A stretch of DNA of 64,000 nt from Phoebastria nigripes. Lineage: Eukaryota; Chordata; Aves; Procellariiformes; Diomedeidae. The notes under the pieces were generated by a model. It was not told the DNA's origin. It ran no database searches and saw only the letters and a list, made by a program, of their open reading frames with translations. Of this stretch, positions 14,671 to 26,793 are shown piece by piece (position 1 is the stretch's first letter; each line of letters opens with the position of its first letter). A program made the position numbers and the translations under genes. The DNA lies in the NCBI GenBank assembly GCA_035582835.1, contig JAYKAV010000411.1:952843-1016842 (forward strand), written 5' to 3'.

Positions 14671-14840
14671 CAGAGTGGAAGGCAGCACAGTCTAGAAAGC
14701 AGAGCCCCAGATTAACAGACAGAAGAACAACCCACCGCTCTTAGCACTGTCACTGATAGGTGGCATTGGCTCAGTCAATTCAATCCTCTGGTCCCACATT
14801 TCCCTTCATAATTTGGAGACAACAGTGCTTGTAAAATGTT
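14671..14840 (+). mobile_element. MIR-type ancient SINE
   Basis: Order and wording fit the mammalian-wide interspersed repeat class (CORE-SINE). 'ggcagcacagtctagaaagc' corresponds to the tRNA-like head. It is followed by 'cttagcactgtcactgat' (core), then 'ggctcagtcaattcaatcc' and 'cccacatttcccttcataat', which correspond to the 'caagtcacttaacctct...tttcctcatctg' stretch. Divergence is high, as expected for a family of early amniote age. It starts within about 10 bases of the end of the preceding CR1. Confidence 0.65.
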
Positions 14841-15194
14841 ATATATGTACAATTTTCTTATTTATAACTAATATTCTGGCCTCATATAAATACTTGAATT
14901 GGTCCAAAACGCAGCATCTCCTCTCCTCAAAACCAATACTTCTATTAAAAATAACATGCTTCTATTAAAATGGCCTGAGAGGGAATGCACGTTTATACCC
15001 AGCCCCCAGAAATAAATCTTTAAACTACTTTATGGAAGTGACCAAAGCAATTAAAAAGATTATTCCTTGCTCTTTCTCTAGTGGCCAAAATCTCCACTAA
15101 ATATTTGCATTTTTCTCAGTAATATCCGTTATTTATCTGCTAATCTGGGAAATACCTTACACACACAGAACTTTTACTGCATATTAGATAAATG

Positions 15195-15310
15195 ATCTTC
15201 GTATCACCTTTCATTTTAAATATTTACAACTCATTTATGCCCGTTTAAAACAGGAAAACTAAGGCACATACTTTGCCCCACGACCATTCTGCAAGTCACT
15301 GATCTTCAAA
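15195..15310 (-). mobile_element. MIR-type ancient SINE (reverse orientation)
   Basis: Read on the plus strand, 'gtttaaaacaggaaaactaa' followed by 'ggcacatactttgcccca' and 'ctgcaagtcactgat' matches the reverse complement of the MIR core ('ttttacagatgaggaaactg', 'aggcacagag...cttgccca', 'gcaagtcagtgg'). The element therefore lies on the minus strand. It is a second member of the same SINE class within 400 bases of the first. Confidence 0.62.
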
Positions 15311-15834
15311 ATGTACTCATGATGGGCTACCTGCCTCTGACTATGGTCACATCAATTTTGGGGTTAATGCGTATTAAAGCATGGCATAAAATATTTCAAA
15401 TATCAGATTAGGACAAAGAATGGATGATACTAATTGTAAATATTATCATTCAGAAACATGCAACACTGAAAATCTAATTTTACCATGGTAGATAGATGTT
15501 CCAAATCTTTTGTTGGCTTTTTTTCCTGATCTGGGTATGATCACTTTTTGCTGCTATGACAAACAGAAATATTTCCTATGGAAAAATAATACTGTTGCTC
15601 GGAGTATTAGTTGATATACTTTAAACAGCAGTCAATCTCCTGTGTGTTATCCTGCTTGTGGTTCTTAGAATAATGTCTAAAAACTGCAGGTGATTGCTCA
15701 TTTATTTTTTTTAAATCACCATCCTTAAAAAAGATGAAGAATTCTTACTGAGAGAAAATATTAGTTGAGAATTTAAAATTCAAAGAAATAGCACCAACAT
15801 TTTCAAAATGAATGTTTGACATCAGGTTCTAAAT

Positions 15835-15925
15835 ACAGGTTAAGTACCTAATCTGGTGAATAAATATGGATTTAGATGTAGGAGTTTAACCTTAGGTATT
15901 CAGAAGGAAAAATTCTAGCCATAAC
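15835..15925. repeat. Possible fragment of an ancient amniote repeat
   Basis: The stretch 'gtgaataaatatggattta', 'gtttaaccttaggtattcag' and 'aaattctagcc' resembles the common sauropsid repeat with the series 'gtgcctaaatatggattta', 'cctaactttaggcac' and 'aaatcttggcc'. The likeness is in spacing and key words only. Confidence 0.38.
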
Positions 15926-17940
15926 CTTTAAATGCTGAGTATTTAGTATTAACAAATATTAAAAGTTACAGGCATGCTAATTTTAACACCTACATGTTGA
16001 CAGCTTCAATTTATTTCTAGTAACAGTTAGGATTTTGTTTACACTAAGGTACAAATTTAAAGTCAACTAGCTAGCTTCCCTTTTATTTCTTTAGCTCCTT
16101 GTACAACAGACTAGCAGCCAATCTACTACAGCAAAACGTCTTTAAAGTATCACATAGTTTTAAAAAACCAGCATCATCATGATATGCTGCTCACTTGCTT
16201 CAATACCCTAGGGCAATTTAATCATGGCAGATTTCATCTTAATTCCTATCCCTTTCTCCTTTTCCCCTTTTTCCACATCTATCACAACCCATTTGGATTA
16301 GAATCAAAGATTACAAAATGTTTACAAGACTGTACAAGTCGAATACACCTTTCCTAATCTGAAATGGTCTCAAAACCATTGTAATGTTTGTACAGGTGGG
16401 ATTGGAACTTGCCATCCGGAGCTTAGGAAATCAAACACTGAATAAATTCTTAAACTTCCCAAGTGCTTTATGTTATCAATAGCCACAAGAAACAATGTCA
16501 CTTCATACAGATCAAACATAGTTAAAGACATTTTTAGCAACAACTGCTTAGAGCAGCAAAAAAAAAGAGAGAGAAAAAGTAGGCAGAATCACTGAGAGCC
16601 GTACCNCTGAACTCTGCAGAAGGCTCCTTCAAATAAATATTTCAAACCTTTATATGAATATTTTAAGCATGACAACTACACACAAACACACAGCCAAAGT
16701 GCTCAAATCCACTCAAGAAAGACTATTAAGTCATCAACCTGCTCCTGACAGGATCCACTGAATATGGCAACAGTGAGAAGTCAGGAGACAGTTGGAATCA
16801 TTTCAAGACTGCTAATTTAACTTGTCTTAAAACCAACCAATGCTCAACGTGTCATCATCAATGTCATCTCATCGCAGTCTGAAAAGCCTTCGACCTAAAG
16901 CAAAAAGGTCCCCAAGTGCCACCCTTCTTGTCTACTGGTTGAAAATCTAATTGGTTCTGCTGACAGGCTTGGGAATTGGTAGGAAGGCTGTTCAGTTAAT
17001 CTCCAAGGGCCAGCAAAGAGCTCAGTATCCATCTCTGAGCTTTGCTCCCTGGCTGTCGTAAAATGACTCTGATGGTAGTGCAAGCTCTTATGCTTCAGCT
17101 GTCTTCTGACTTCTGTTAAGTCAAATTCAATAAAGTTTGTCACTCAATAATCTGAGAGCTACCCAACAAAACCTCTTTGATCAATAACAGCTTGCCTGCT
17201 TGCACTGAGGAAGGTGACCTATTAAAGATTAAAAACACACCTGCTGCTTGCAGCACAGAACATCTTTTTTTCTTTTAAATAAAAATTCATCTATTAAAAT
17301 GAGTTTAACTGCTACAACTATATATAAATATTACATGCCAGAAAGCTAAAATAAGATTAAAAGAAACATTTTAGCTATAGTATAGTGCTTTTGTTAAACT
17401 TAAATTTGAGTCATTGCTTTTCTTAGAATCAGAAAGGCCTCATCCAGAAAGGCCTTTCACCACCCACATGTAACTTTTACTTTAGTCTTCTCTGTATGCT
17501 CTACCTTTTTTGAAATTTTCTGCCTACTAATAGCATACAGCTCTGCTTTAGTGACAGTCCAGTAATCTAATTTATTTCTGCCTATTTGCTTATGCCAGAA
17601 CACAAATATTCATGTTGCCAGGAAATGCAATTTAAAACTTGGAAGTATAAACATCTTCCCCTCTGTTTGAGAAATTTTCTTGAACTGCAGATCCGCTTTA
17701 TCAGAGGCTATGACCAACGAGTGCTTTACAAAGCCCCCAAATGAAAAACTATAGGCAAATTGAACTGCATTGGGTAAAGACCCACGAGTGCACTTTTATT
17801 CATATGTTCATTTTAAATAGTTCATATGTTCTGCACTTGTAAGGCAGAACTACTGCAAGTACCTTAAATCAAATCTTATAAATTTAGAGACATTTGATAA
17901 TTGTACATTTTGATAAATATTCTTTTTGTTTATTCTACAG
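15926..17940. other. No gene seen; unassigned DNA
   Basis: 16860-17140 is more complex sequence with an open minus-strand frame of about 82 codons (no ATG start). No splice sites or family could be assigned to it. Confidence 0.6.
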
Positions 17941-18111
17941 GGAGTACTGCAGTTAAAAGTAGATATCCCTGTTGTTTTCCAAACTGCACAGAACTTTCAG
18001 ATTAGGTCACCTGGAACTGGCTGCTTTTCTGTTAGATTTATTCTTAATGATCAAGTATTAGTTGAGATACCTTACCTAGATGTTTTACAAAAAAACAGGA
18101 GAAGGATCTTG
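17941..18111 (+). other. Candidate internal exon (unproven, 57 codons)
   Basis: A pyrimidine-rich acceptor ('tctttttgtttattctacag', ending 17940) immediately precedes an open stretch. A possible donor, ttg|gtaaac, follows at 18112. The interval is 171 bases, a multiple of three, and starts on a codon boundary of the open frame, so it could be skipped or included without a shift. The peptide has a protein-like mix: it opens GVLQLKVDIPVVFQ and contains SPGTGCFSVRFILNDQVLVE. I do not recognise the family. There is no partner exon that I can place, and open frames of about 60 codons are common by chance in this window, so the case rests on the acceptor and phase. It could equally be chance or an old pseudoexon. 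Confidence 0.25.
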
Positions 18112-19974
18112 GTAAACAAAGCATGTAATTAAAGGTGTAGTACTTATTAATAAATCAGTGAAGGAGAAATCACATGTAAGTAAATTTGACTGACTGAACC
18201 ATCACTTCCTCTTTGGAATGGGTTATCATATCAATCTCCCAGAAAATCACGGAGCCCCTCAAAGCAGTAAATTCAAGATACATAAGGTAAGCAGTATATC
18301 TCTTGATTTTCATGCTTTGTTTAACCTAGTGCTCTTCATGCATCCATTTAAAGAAGTAAAAAAGCAGCTAGAGGATGACATGACATTTCAAAGCAGCTAG
18401 GAGATACGGATCTGTATCTTCAATTAAAATTAAATAAATATATGTCCGTAAATTCTCTGAATTGTTTAAAAAAACCCAAGACAGCAATTCTGGAAAAGAT
18501 TTGGATGGGGTTTACACTGTCATTAGTTATTACTTCCTAAGAAAGTAAAATACTAGTCTATGGATGCTGAGGCTAGACGAATATAAAACAAGAATTACAT
18601 GTTAGGTAAAGCTACTTCAGTATCTGAAAAGAAGTCTGAATTTACTAACTTACACTATCAGACACCAAACAACTACCATAAATAAATCCCCTACTGGGAA
18701 CATCAAAGAGACTCAGTAATGACTATCTGTGAAGAGTAAAGTGCTTCTGCAGTTTTGCAACGTTTCTCTCCTTCCTCCTCCTGAAGGGGCCCAACAGGTA
18801 GGTATCATGCCGTACGGTGCTTTGCTGTCAGTTAAGACACTTTTTTGTAACAATAAGGCTACAGACTCTGAGCTGTCAGGCTTGCCTGTCCAGAAACACT
18901 GAATGCACTCCAATAAGGACAATGCCTGGAGTGTGGGTATAGGATGGCCATACAACAGTGCCTCAAAAAAATGTCAGCTACACAGACTAAATTTTTTTTG
19001 AGTAGCAAAATCCCAGCAAACCCAACCCAAAACACCCAAACCCAAAAACTAAGGCATAGATAAAGGCAAGTGACAACCAAAACAATCTCTTGATCACTTC
19101 AGTTGTGAAGTCTCTTGTAGAAAAAGAATCTGTTTGAGATATGTTCACATCTTACTGTTACAAGTTCTACAGGAGATAATTAAGACAAATGCTTTTATTA
19201 TACATAATAAAATGTATGCATTGCCTACAGAATATCCTAAAAAATACATATATTAGACTCTAACAAGTACTACACAGAAAGTTCAGTTCAATAACCCCTG
19301 CCAGTTACATGCCAATTCAGAGGGTGCAGTCAACTGGACTTGTTCTGCTGGGCTTTCAGCAGGAGACACAAGAGAATCTCTTCACCTTTTCCAACTACCC
19401 AAAATTGCCAGCAGCCTACACCAAAAATCACTCTTCTTCTGACTGACCCTTCAATTATCTGAGAGGGAAGGAGTAAGAGGCATCTGAAGACTGATATGGG
19501 AAAGAAACAAAAGATCTGTATAACCGTTCCTGTTGCACTGAGGTTTTCCATCTCGCACATCTATTTCTAGCAGCCAGAGGTGGCCAGCCTGCCTCCTGTC
19601 TTTGAGAAACTGTTGATATTTATCAGCTAAACACATACCATTTTCATGCTGTTAATTAATCGGTGTTTTATTTTCCATGTTGGAAAGCCAAAATTGTGTT
19701 AGGCTTCTAACATATCACAACACTGGGGAACTTATTTATGCCCTGCGGACTCATCAAGGATCTGTGCAGAGGATCACTAATGTCCACAGGATCTCTTCCT
19801 GAAGAAGTTGGATGGTGTGTAGTTACTGATGAAGGAAACTATAATAAGAAAATGGAAGGTTAAGGTAGCTAGATGCCATTATTGCACACTGGATGGTATC
19901 AGTGCCTGCATGGTATGATAGTTGGTAAATGATATTACTTAATGTTCTGCTTCACAACAAATAACTGCTATTCA
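18112..19974. other. No gene seen; unassigned DNA
   Basis: It contains an A/C-rich tract (listed) and a strong donor-like site, aacag|gtaggt, at 18797/18798 on the plus strand. Several overlapping minus-strand frames of 60-80 codons have no recognisable content. Confidence 0.6.
19017..19050 (+). repeat. A/C-rich low-complexity tract
   Basis: An imperfect series of caaaccc/caaaac words. No strand-specific function is apparent. It is not a true (CCCTAA) telomere repeat. Confidence 0.85.
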
Positions 19975-20270
19975 TAAAGTACCTATCTGTGGCCTGATTT
20001 GCAAAGTTGCTTGGCACTTGTAGCTAAATAAGAGGAAGCTAGACAAAGAACAAATAAAGTGTTATGGAACGCTAAGTAGCTTAAAAAAACACACCTTACA
20101 CATGTCAACTTGGGCATTCAAAATATAGGCTGGCACTTTTCTCTGTGGCTTATTCCTCTTTTAATAATGTCATCTCACCTCACAGGGGCTTTGTGAAAAT
20201 TAATTAATTACGGTTTGTGAGGCATTCAGATGCTAATGATAGCTACAATGGAAAGAAAGCCTATGGAGAA
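19975..20270 (+). mobile_element. Ancient SINE-like / MIR-like repeat
   Basis: Two matching halves are visible. 'cctgatttgcaaagttgctt' at about 19995 fits the amniote repeat word 'cctgattttcagaggtgct'. Then 'cacctcacaggggctttgtg', 'aattaattacggtttgtgag' and 'gcattcagatgctaatgat' at 20177-20238 fit the 3' part 'cctcacaggggtgttgtgag', 'taaatgtttgtgaagcgctc', 'agatactacggtgat'. Both pieces are in the order seen in old CORE-SINE-like repeats of turtles, crocodiles and birds. The identity is from memory. Confidence 0.55.
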
Positions 20271-22879
20271 ATTAATAGTTTTGAATTCAATGTAATGATT
20301 GAATGTGAACACCACATGTGGGTCACATATTGGCCAATAAGAATAACAGAATAACATGAATAGCTGCTCATTCACTGATCTCTGTTAGTATGTACACCGA
20401 ATGAGAGAGAAGTCCTGTGGCAAAAAACATAATATATACGTAGACAAATAAAAACAGTACTCTAATACATAAACCTGAAATGCTGAGATGATATCTAACA
20501 AGCAAATGAAATTGCCTCATTTCTCAGCTTTTAAACACTAGATTTTGTAAACACTTAAATTCTCAGAAAAAGAGCAAATATAAAAACACTGAAAGACTTT
20601 TTTTTTTGTTTCACAACCTAGACTACTGCCTCTGCAACATAAAAACCCACATCTGTAATAAATTCTGGGCTAGTCAGTGGATTTCAGACATTTACTGAGA
20701 GCAGAGGAATGCTAACATGCAGGCACACGAAGTTCTGCTTGATGTTCTGAGAGGACAGCAGCCCAGCAGTTGCCCTCCCTGGAAAGCTCCTGGCTCCATC
20801 TCAGACTCCTACCCTCTTTACTAGCTAGCATACAAATAGGTAGATTTTGCTACTTAGTACAATCTCTTCCAGTGTCTCACTCAAACAACTAATTGAGTTT
20901 TCCTTCCAGGGACTCAAAACCCTCCCTCTTTTCTAATAAGGCTCTTGACCCTGAATTTTGGTTAGTACGCAACATGGAAGTGTTCTAAAACCCAGGTCCA
21001 TATTTGAGCAACTGGCCTTTCCACAAACAGCTAGAGAAGTCTCCCGCCACAGCACAGAAGTACTACAACTCTTTAATGAAATGACTAGGGAACAATAAAC
21101 CAAAACCACCTAGAAGGCAAAAAGAGAAAAAACCTCAAAACCAACATACGTTTTCCTTCAACTCATTCCAAAACAACTCAGCCAATATAAAACTTCCAAA
21201 AACCATTACCCTTTGGAGTCACATACTATGGAAAATGCCAGAGGAAACAATCACTATGTAGTGAAGTAAACCACTTAAAATTGTTTTGAGATTAAATCCT
21301 CATCCTGTTTCTATCTTCTTAGTATTTTACATTTAAAGGGCTCCTCAAAGTCCAAATTCCAGCAGTGGGAAAATTCTCCCAGCAGAACACAGGCAGCTCT
21401 GCAATTATTCCTTAAATGGTCCTGCCACATGTGATTCAAGCTGGTATTGGGACTGGGGAGAAGAAGCCAGGAACAAGGCCCTAAACTACATCATGCGAAG
21501 CTTGATCCTGTGAAGTGACATAAGGTGTCCACAATTGTCTAACTGACTCTATCTCAGTGTAGGACAGAGCCAAAGACAGACATCAGAGCTCCCCCATCTC
21601 ACTGGAAAGATGGTTCTACATAACAGCGCATTTAGATCCATTTAAGTAAAGCTTCCATGTAGCTTACATGAGCAAATATTAGAAATTATTTTGTAGATTA
21701 CTTTGTATTCCAAAGAAACTACTGTCTATGAGGCCAACTCGTGCAATCAGTTATGCCAGTGCAGAGTGGAGTATCTCCACAGTAGATAATTCCTTACACA
21801 GGAACTTCTTTAGCAGCAACCAGAAGCAGAATTTGGCCTTATCTGATTCACTGAAAAACATAATTAAAAATCAACACAATATTTTCAAAATGGGTATGTT
21901 TGGTTGCAGCCAAGACACAGACATGCTGAAGCAAACACTTCAGAGTCTGGACTTCTTTGATATGACTTAATATGGCTATTGTCCTGATGTCACCTCTGTT
22001 ATAATTGCAGTAAAATTATAAAAAAAAAAACCAAACCAAGTGATTCCTCATATCCTGCTTTAAGAAAATGCCCAGTCACAAAACTGTTCTAATTTTTTAA
22101 CACCCTCAGTATACCCAGTTTGGTACATGCAGGTCAGGGTTCTTATTTACACAAGCTCCCTATTCCACCTCCGCAGATGCCTTCCTGTTGAGAACACTTC
22201 AGTCTAGAACTGAGTTTTCTTTTTCTTGTATATAATATGGACACAATAATTCGCACAGCGCTCTGGCTGAGATTTTTGTGATCTACTTTGATTTCAGTGT
22301 CATAAATAATTCCCTCTGAGCCATGTATTCTTAAGGCAGTATGATTTCAAAGGTCCTTCAGAGTTAATCATATTTTAATATCGTNTATTTGTTCTTCTAG
22401 CTTCTTTTGTCTTTGACCAAGGTTAACTATCCTAGTAATATTTTCAAAGTTTCCTTTTGTGAAGTTTGTATTTGTAAACATTTAATTAAAATAATTAGAA
22501 GAGGTTAGGACATGACAATAAGAAATATTAGAAACACAAAAACCTCTCATGAAGAGAGAGCGAAAAGACTGAGAGTGCATATTTGAGAGATGAGACAAAC
22601 AAGCGGGGACTTGATGAAAGTGCACAACATAATGAGTTATATAGATAATGTTTATCATAAGTTTCTATTCATCATTTCTAGTAATACAAGAACAAAAGGA
22701 TATGCAATGAAATTGAGAGATAATAATCAAAGGAACACATTTCTAGGAAGAAAAAAAAAAACGAAACAAATCATGCAATTGTTATATGAAATGCAGGTTT
22801 ACAGGACAGAATGAAGCCTTGCAAGTTGTTCCAGACCACTATTATAAATAATATATAACGTATATAATATACAAAAGAA
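20271..22879. other. No gene seen; unassigned DNA
   Basis: Less AT-rich at 20690-21640. 'cttgatcctgtgaagtgaca' at about 21502 faintly recalls an ancient sauropsid repeat. No exon or RNA gene could be supported. Confidence 0.6.
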
Positions 22880-24230
22880 CATCTAGACTGGGTCAGACCA
22901 AAGACTCATCTAGACTATCTAGTCTGTGATACTAGCCAATACTAGATATCAGTGGAATAGCATAAAACCAGAACGAGTACACACTGATATTCACTCCTAT
23001 ATCAGGCCAAAATTGCAATAAACTGGCATAGGGTCTTCCTGATCCACAGCTTGTATTCATGTCTTTAACTAGTGATTCCTGATGGACTTTTCTCCTATGG
23101 ATTTGCCCATCACATTTTGAATCAATACACACTTTCAGGCTTCAAAAATATCTTCTGTCAATAAATTCCAAGGCTTCATTCTGTGCTGCCTGCTGGCTTC
23201 ATTAGGGATGTCTGCCTATTCTTGATTTACAAAAACCAAAAGTGCTTCCTGTTCTCCTTCTCATCCATGATTTACATTCCTACACCACACCCCACCATTC
23301 AGCTCTTTTCTGAACTGTGGGATCTTTACTCTAACTACTCTCACACCAAATGGAAACTGTTCTGTTACTGTGGTCATCCACATTTTTCCTCTCTGTGCTT
23401 TTTCTCATTCTGTTATGCCCCTTCTGAGATGAGAGAACCAGACTGTATGAAGTATTTAAGAGACATGCTTATCATGCACAACAATTATTTGATTCCTAGC
23501 ATTGTTTGCTCTTTCCAAAACCACCAAGCACTCTGCTGATGTTTTCCTCATGTTAGTCTTAACTATTCCAAATTATTTTAGAGCCTACCAATATGTATAC
23601 ACAGTCTGGGCTCTATTTTCCATGGATGTTCCTTTGTATTTATGGATATTTAATTTAATCCACAATTTTATCAACCAGACATTCAGCACCATGAGTTCCC
23701 ACTCATGACAGTGTAGCTCTCAGTACTGATCTCTGGCGGATTGTGCTAGTATTCTCCCTCACTGTGAAGACTGATCACTTTATTCTAGTTCTTTGCTTCC
23801 TATCTTTTTATCAGTTACAAATTCAAAAGACCTTCTTTTTTACATCATGGCAAATTGGCTAATGGGCCTGTAATTCTTCAGATCCTTCTCAAACATAAAT
23901 ATTGTATTTGCTACTCTCCAATCATATAGTACTACCTAGTAACTTTTGTGGATTTGTTTAAAATACTGATCAGGCCTCCAACTTCATGTGTCACTTCTTT
24001 CAAGAATTCTGTGATGGAGCACATCTGGTCTTGAATAACAGAGCGCTCTGAATTTCACTTTGGCAAAGATTTGGACCTGAAATTTATTGTTATATTAGTT
24101 ATCTCCATTGGGGTTTTTTGCCCTCATATTCAGTAGCATTGTATTGCTGAAAAGTGCATCAAACTCCTCCTCTTTTCACCTTGATTTGTGCTACAAATTC
24201 CAAATCGGTTTTGCAAATTCAACCTAGAAA
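22880..24230 (-). mobile_element. Ancient CR1-family LINE on the minus strand
   Basis: The plus-strand text reads as the reverse complement of an old CR1, with its 3' UTR at the left. 'ctgggtcagaccaaagact' (22889) is the 3' UTR word. 'accagactgtatgaagtatt' (23438), 'gattcctagcattgtttgct' (23490), 'ctgctgatgttttc' (23532), 'ctcagtactgatctctgg' (23719), 'cactgtgaagactgatcact' (23760), 'ttcctatctttttatcagtt' (23798), 'ggcctgtaattcttcag' (23864) and 'gctactctccaatcatatag' (23911) follow in the expected reverse order. The last ones lie in the reverse transcriptase region. All frames are broken. The right boundary is approximate. Confidence 0.88.
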
Positions 24231-26734
24231 AATTCCACAACTCCTCTGCTCTCAAGTCACAAATGAGACAATAGCTCTGTTTACCCAAGTTTGCATTTTT
24301 AAATCAATGACTTAGGAACCGAATTACTTTCATGTCCCCATTTAATCTGAACTGAATGAATAAGATTATTTTCCATAATCAGCTCTTCTGTGATAGATTT
24401 ACAGTAAACAAGTCTCAAATGGCATCAGCTCTTGCTGACCCAGTGACAGCGAAGTCTGTTAACTATCACATTCAGACACAGAGAGAACAAATGCTAGGGA
24501 TTCTGATAAAAGGGAAGGCAAGACCTACAATAACAGCGAAACTCCCAGAACCATCAAGCTCTCCAATCATATCCATACTCAAAAATGATATGGGAAGTCA
24601 TTATATAGCAGATTTATGGAACAACTTTTACCATTTTTCCCCAAATTTATTTGGCTAAAACAGATTTTTGTAAGTACACACTCTGTCTCTCTATTTCTGT
24701 AAAATGTAGAATTTTCAGAAGGAGGAATTGCATCATCACACATGCAAAATGCAAGAATATATATTAAAGGCTCTTGTAAAACATAGTATTGTACATTAGC
24801 TCATTTTCATCACTGCAATTCACCTTTTAGATCAGTCTTTTAACTAACTACATTGTCCACCTCATTACTGTTGTAACATTCTCCTGTCTATTCTTCTAAG
24901 ATATTATAACCACTGCAGTATACCATTTAGATGAACTTGTGTGCTCTTTTAGTGTTTAAAATCAGTCATGGAGGCTGTACAAGCCTCCGCCAGTCACTTT
25001 CCTCATTTCACTGTCTGAAGCTCTTCCTTATTTGTAACCTCAACTCTAAAAGGAGATTATTCTAGACAATCAAGTGAGCTCTGCCCATTGAAAAAAAAAA
25101 AAATCCTCATTTTTCCAGAAGCTGAGTTTTACAGACTTGCAGAACATTCCAAGTTCTTCTCATGCCTCCAACACTTCCTTACCTCGTCGCACTTCATTCT
25201 CCTTTTCTGTGGACTGAAATAAATCCACTGCAAATCAAACAAGCCCAGCACCTTGTTTTCCCAGCTTCGTTTAAGCAGCTTTTATCTACTCTATCAAGAC
25301 TATAATAGCTGCTGCTTAGATGTGATGTCTAGGACTCTATTCCATTCCTACCAAGACCTTATGTAAAACAGTCTGTGGATCCAAACAAGTCTGTCAATTT
25401 AGCCTAACACAGAGTCTTGACCAGGTCCTGTCAGCCACTGTTAGAGCCCTGATCCTTTCTGGTGTGCAGCTCATTGCCACAATATACAATAAAGAGCTTT
25501 CACAGTGGTGCTCTCTGGAATCATAGGAAGGATTAAGCAGTTACAGGAAAAAGGGAAAATGATCCTTCAGCTTTCAGTNGGTATGATGTACTGATAGGTG
25601 AAAAGATGAGTAAAGCTGAAATGTTTCAACTTGATAGTGACACTGTTAGAAAACCTTTAAGTTGGAATTCATAAAAATAATCAACTCACATAATAGTAAA
25701 ATCTTTGCTTATAGGGTATCACAAAGAAAGGCATCAGCGACATTTAAAAGGCTTTAAAATAGTGTCACTGGTCACACTATGTTTACAGGTCAGATGGACT
25801 GCTGCCACTGTCATCTTTTTGCTGCCATGCCAATAAAAACCTCAGTAAAACAGGTCTCCTTGTGCAAAGTAGGAAAAACAGTTACAAAACTATTTATGTT
25901 CTTCTGTTACAAAGGATTCAGTGTTTGGGTCCTTCTTATATAAGAAAATGAAAGAGAGCAGGTGATACCGAAGACTTTGCAGCTCACATTTCAGCTATAA
26001 TTTAGAAATGCTTTATGAAGCTTTTTTTCCTCACAAATGCCAATCATCTTCCCAAGTACTAGCACACTCTGTCCAATTAGATGAAACTGTTATCTGTCTC
26101 ATACTAGAAGTAAATGCAGTGATGAATATGGGACTGTTAAAGCACATCAAAACCAAACTGGTCCATCCAGCAAAAGCATACAAATATCCCAGGGAAAGTG
26201 AAAAATGGATGTTCACAAAAAAAAAAAAAAAAAAAAAAAAAAANCAAACCCAAAACCCAAACCCATAAAACACCCCATGAACAAGAAAAGTATGCACTCA
26301 CTAGAGTAAGATATTTATGTGGACAGTTCATGTCCCAGCATAAGCATATTATTGCCTTCTTGTTTATTCCTCTCTCTGAATGCTTATGCTCATAAACCAA
26401 GCCTGTGTATAAATAACACTGTGATATACTTAGATGTTTTGTTACACATGTATAACAAGTATCTGTATCTTCTTATAACTACAGTGGTCTTATATACTAC
26501 ATGTAAGCTTTTTTAAGTCATGCTAGACTTTTACGGCATTATTAGATTGAAACAGAAGGAAGCTCTAAAGATGCACATGGTTTGTGTTTCACCTTTACAT
26601 TTTATCAGGAGAAATTAAATTGATTTGAAAGAAAACACTGGGGAAAAAATAGCAAAGGAGCTACCACAGTAAACTTAATGATTAATTATTTTGCATATTT
26701 TCATCATGTCAGCTTCTGGTTCTCTCTGACCCAG
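24231..26734. other. No gene seen; unassigned DNA
   Basis: 25000-25500 is pyrimidine-rich and may be an unrecognised old element. The A27 and A/C tract near 26.2 kb and the hairpin starting at 26725 are listed separately. Confidence 0.6.
26217..26273 (+). repeat. A27 tract, N, then A/C-rich tract
   Basis: 27 A (26217-26243) and an N (26244) are followed by a caaaccc-like series. The second part resembles the A/C tract at 19017-19050. Confidence 0.9.
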
Positions 26735-26752
26735 TGGTCACTCTGGGTCAGA
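26725..26752. repeat. Perfect 10-bp inverted repeat (hairpin)
   Basis: tctgacccag (26725-26734) and ctgggtcaga (26743-26752) are perfect reverse complements around an 8-base loop. The right arm is the CR1 3' UTR word 'ctgggtcaga'. The hairpin could be two CR1 ends meeting head to head, or local chance. Confidence 0.9.
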
Positions 26753-26793
26753 CCAAAGGTCCATCCAGACCAGCAGCTTGTTTCCAATATTGA
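26735..26793 (-). mobile_element. Short CR1 3' UTR fragment
   Basis: 'ctgggtcagaccaaaggtcc' followed by 'atccagaccagcagctt' repeats the 3' UTR word found at 22889 and is closer to the family consensus. Only about 60 bases are recognisable. A run of A with an N follows. The left side joins a perfect hairpin (26725-26752). Confidence 0.55.

Noticed and set aside
16895..17143. 82-codon minus-strand frame in more complex sequence
   Set aside because: No ATG start, no convincing splice sites and no family resemblance. Kept only as part of the unassigned stretch.
26245..26273. caaaccc series as an interstitial telomere
   Set aside because: Vertebrate telomeres are TTAGGG/CCCTAA. This tract lacks the T and is irregular, so simple A/C-rich sequence explains it.
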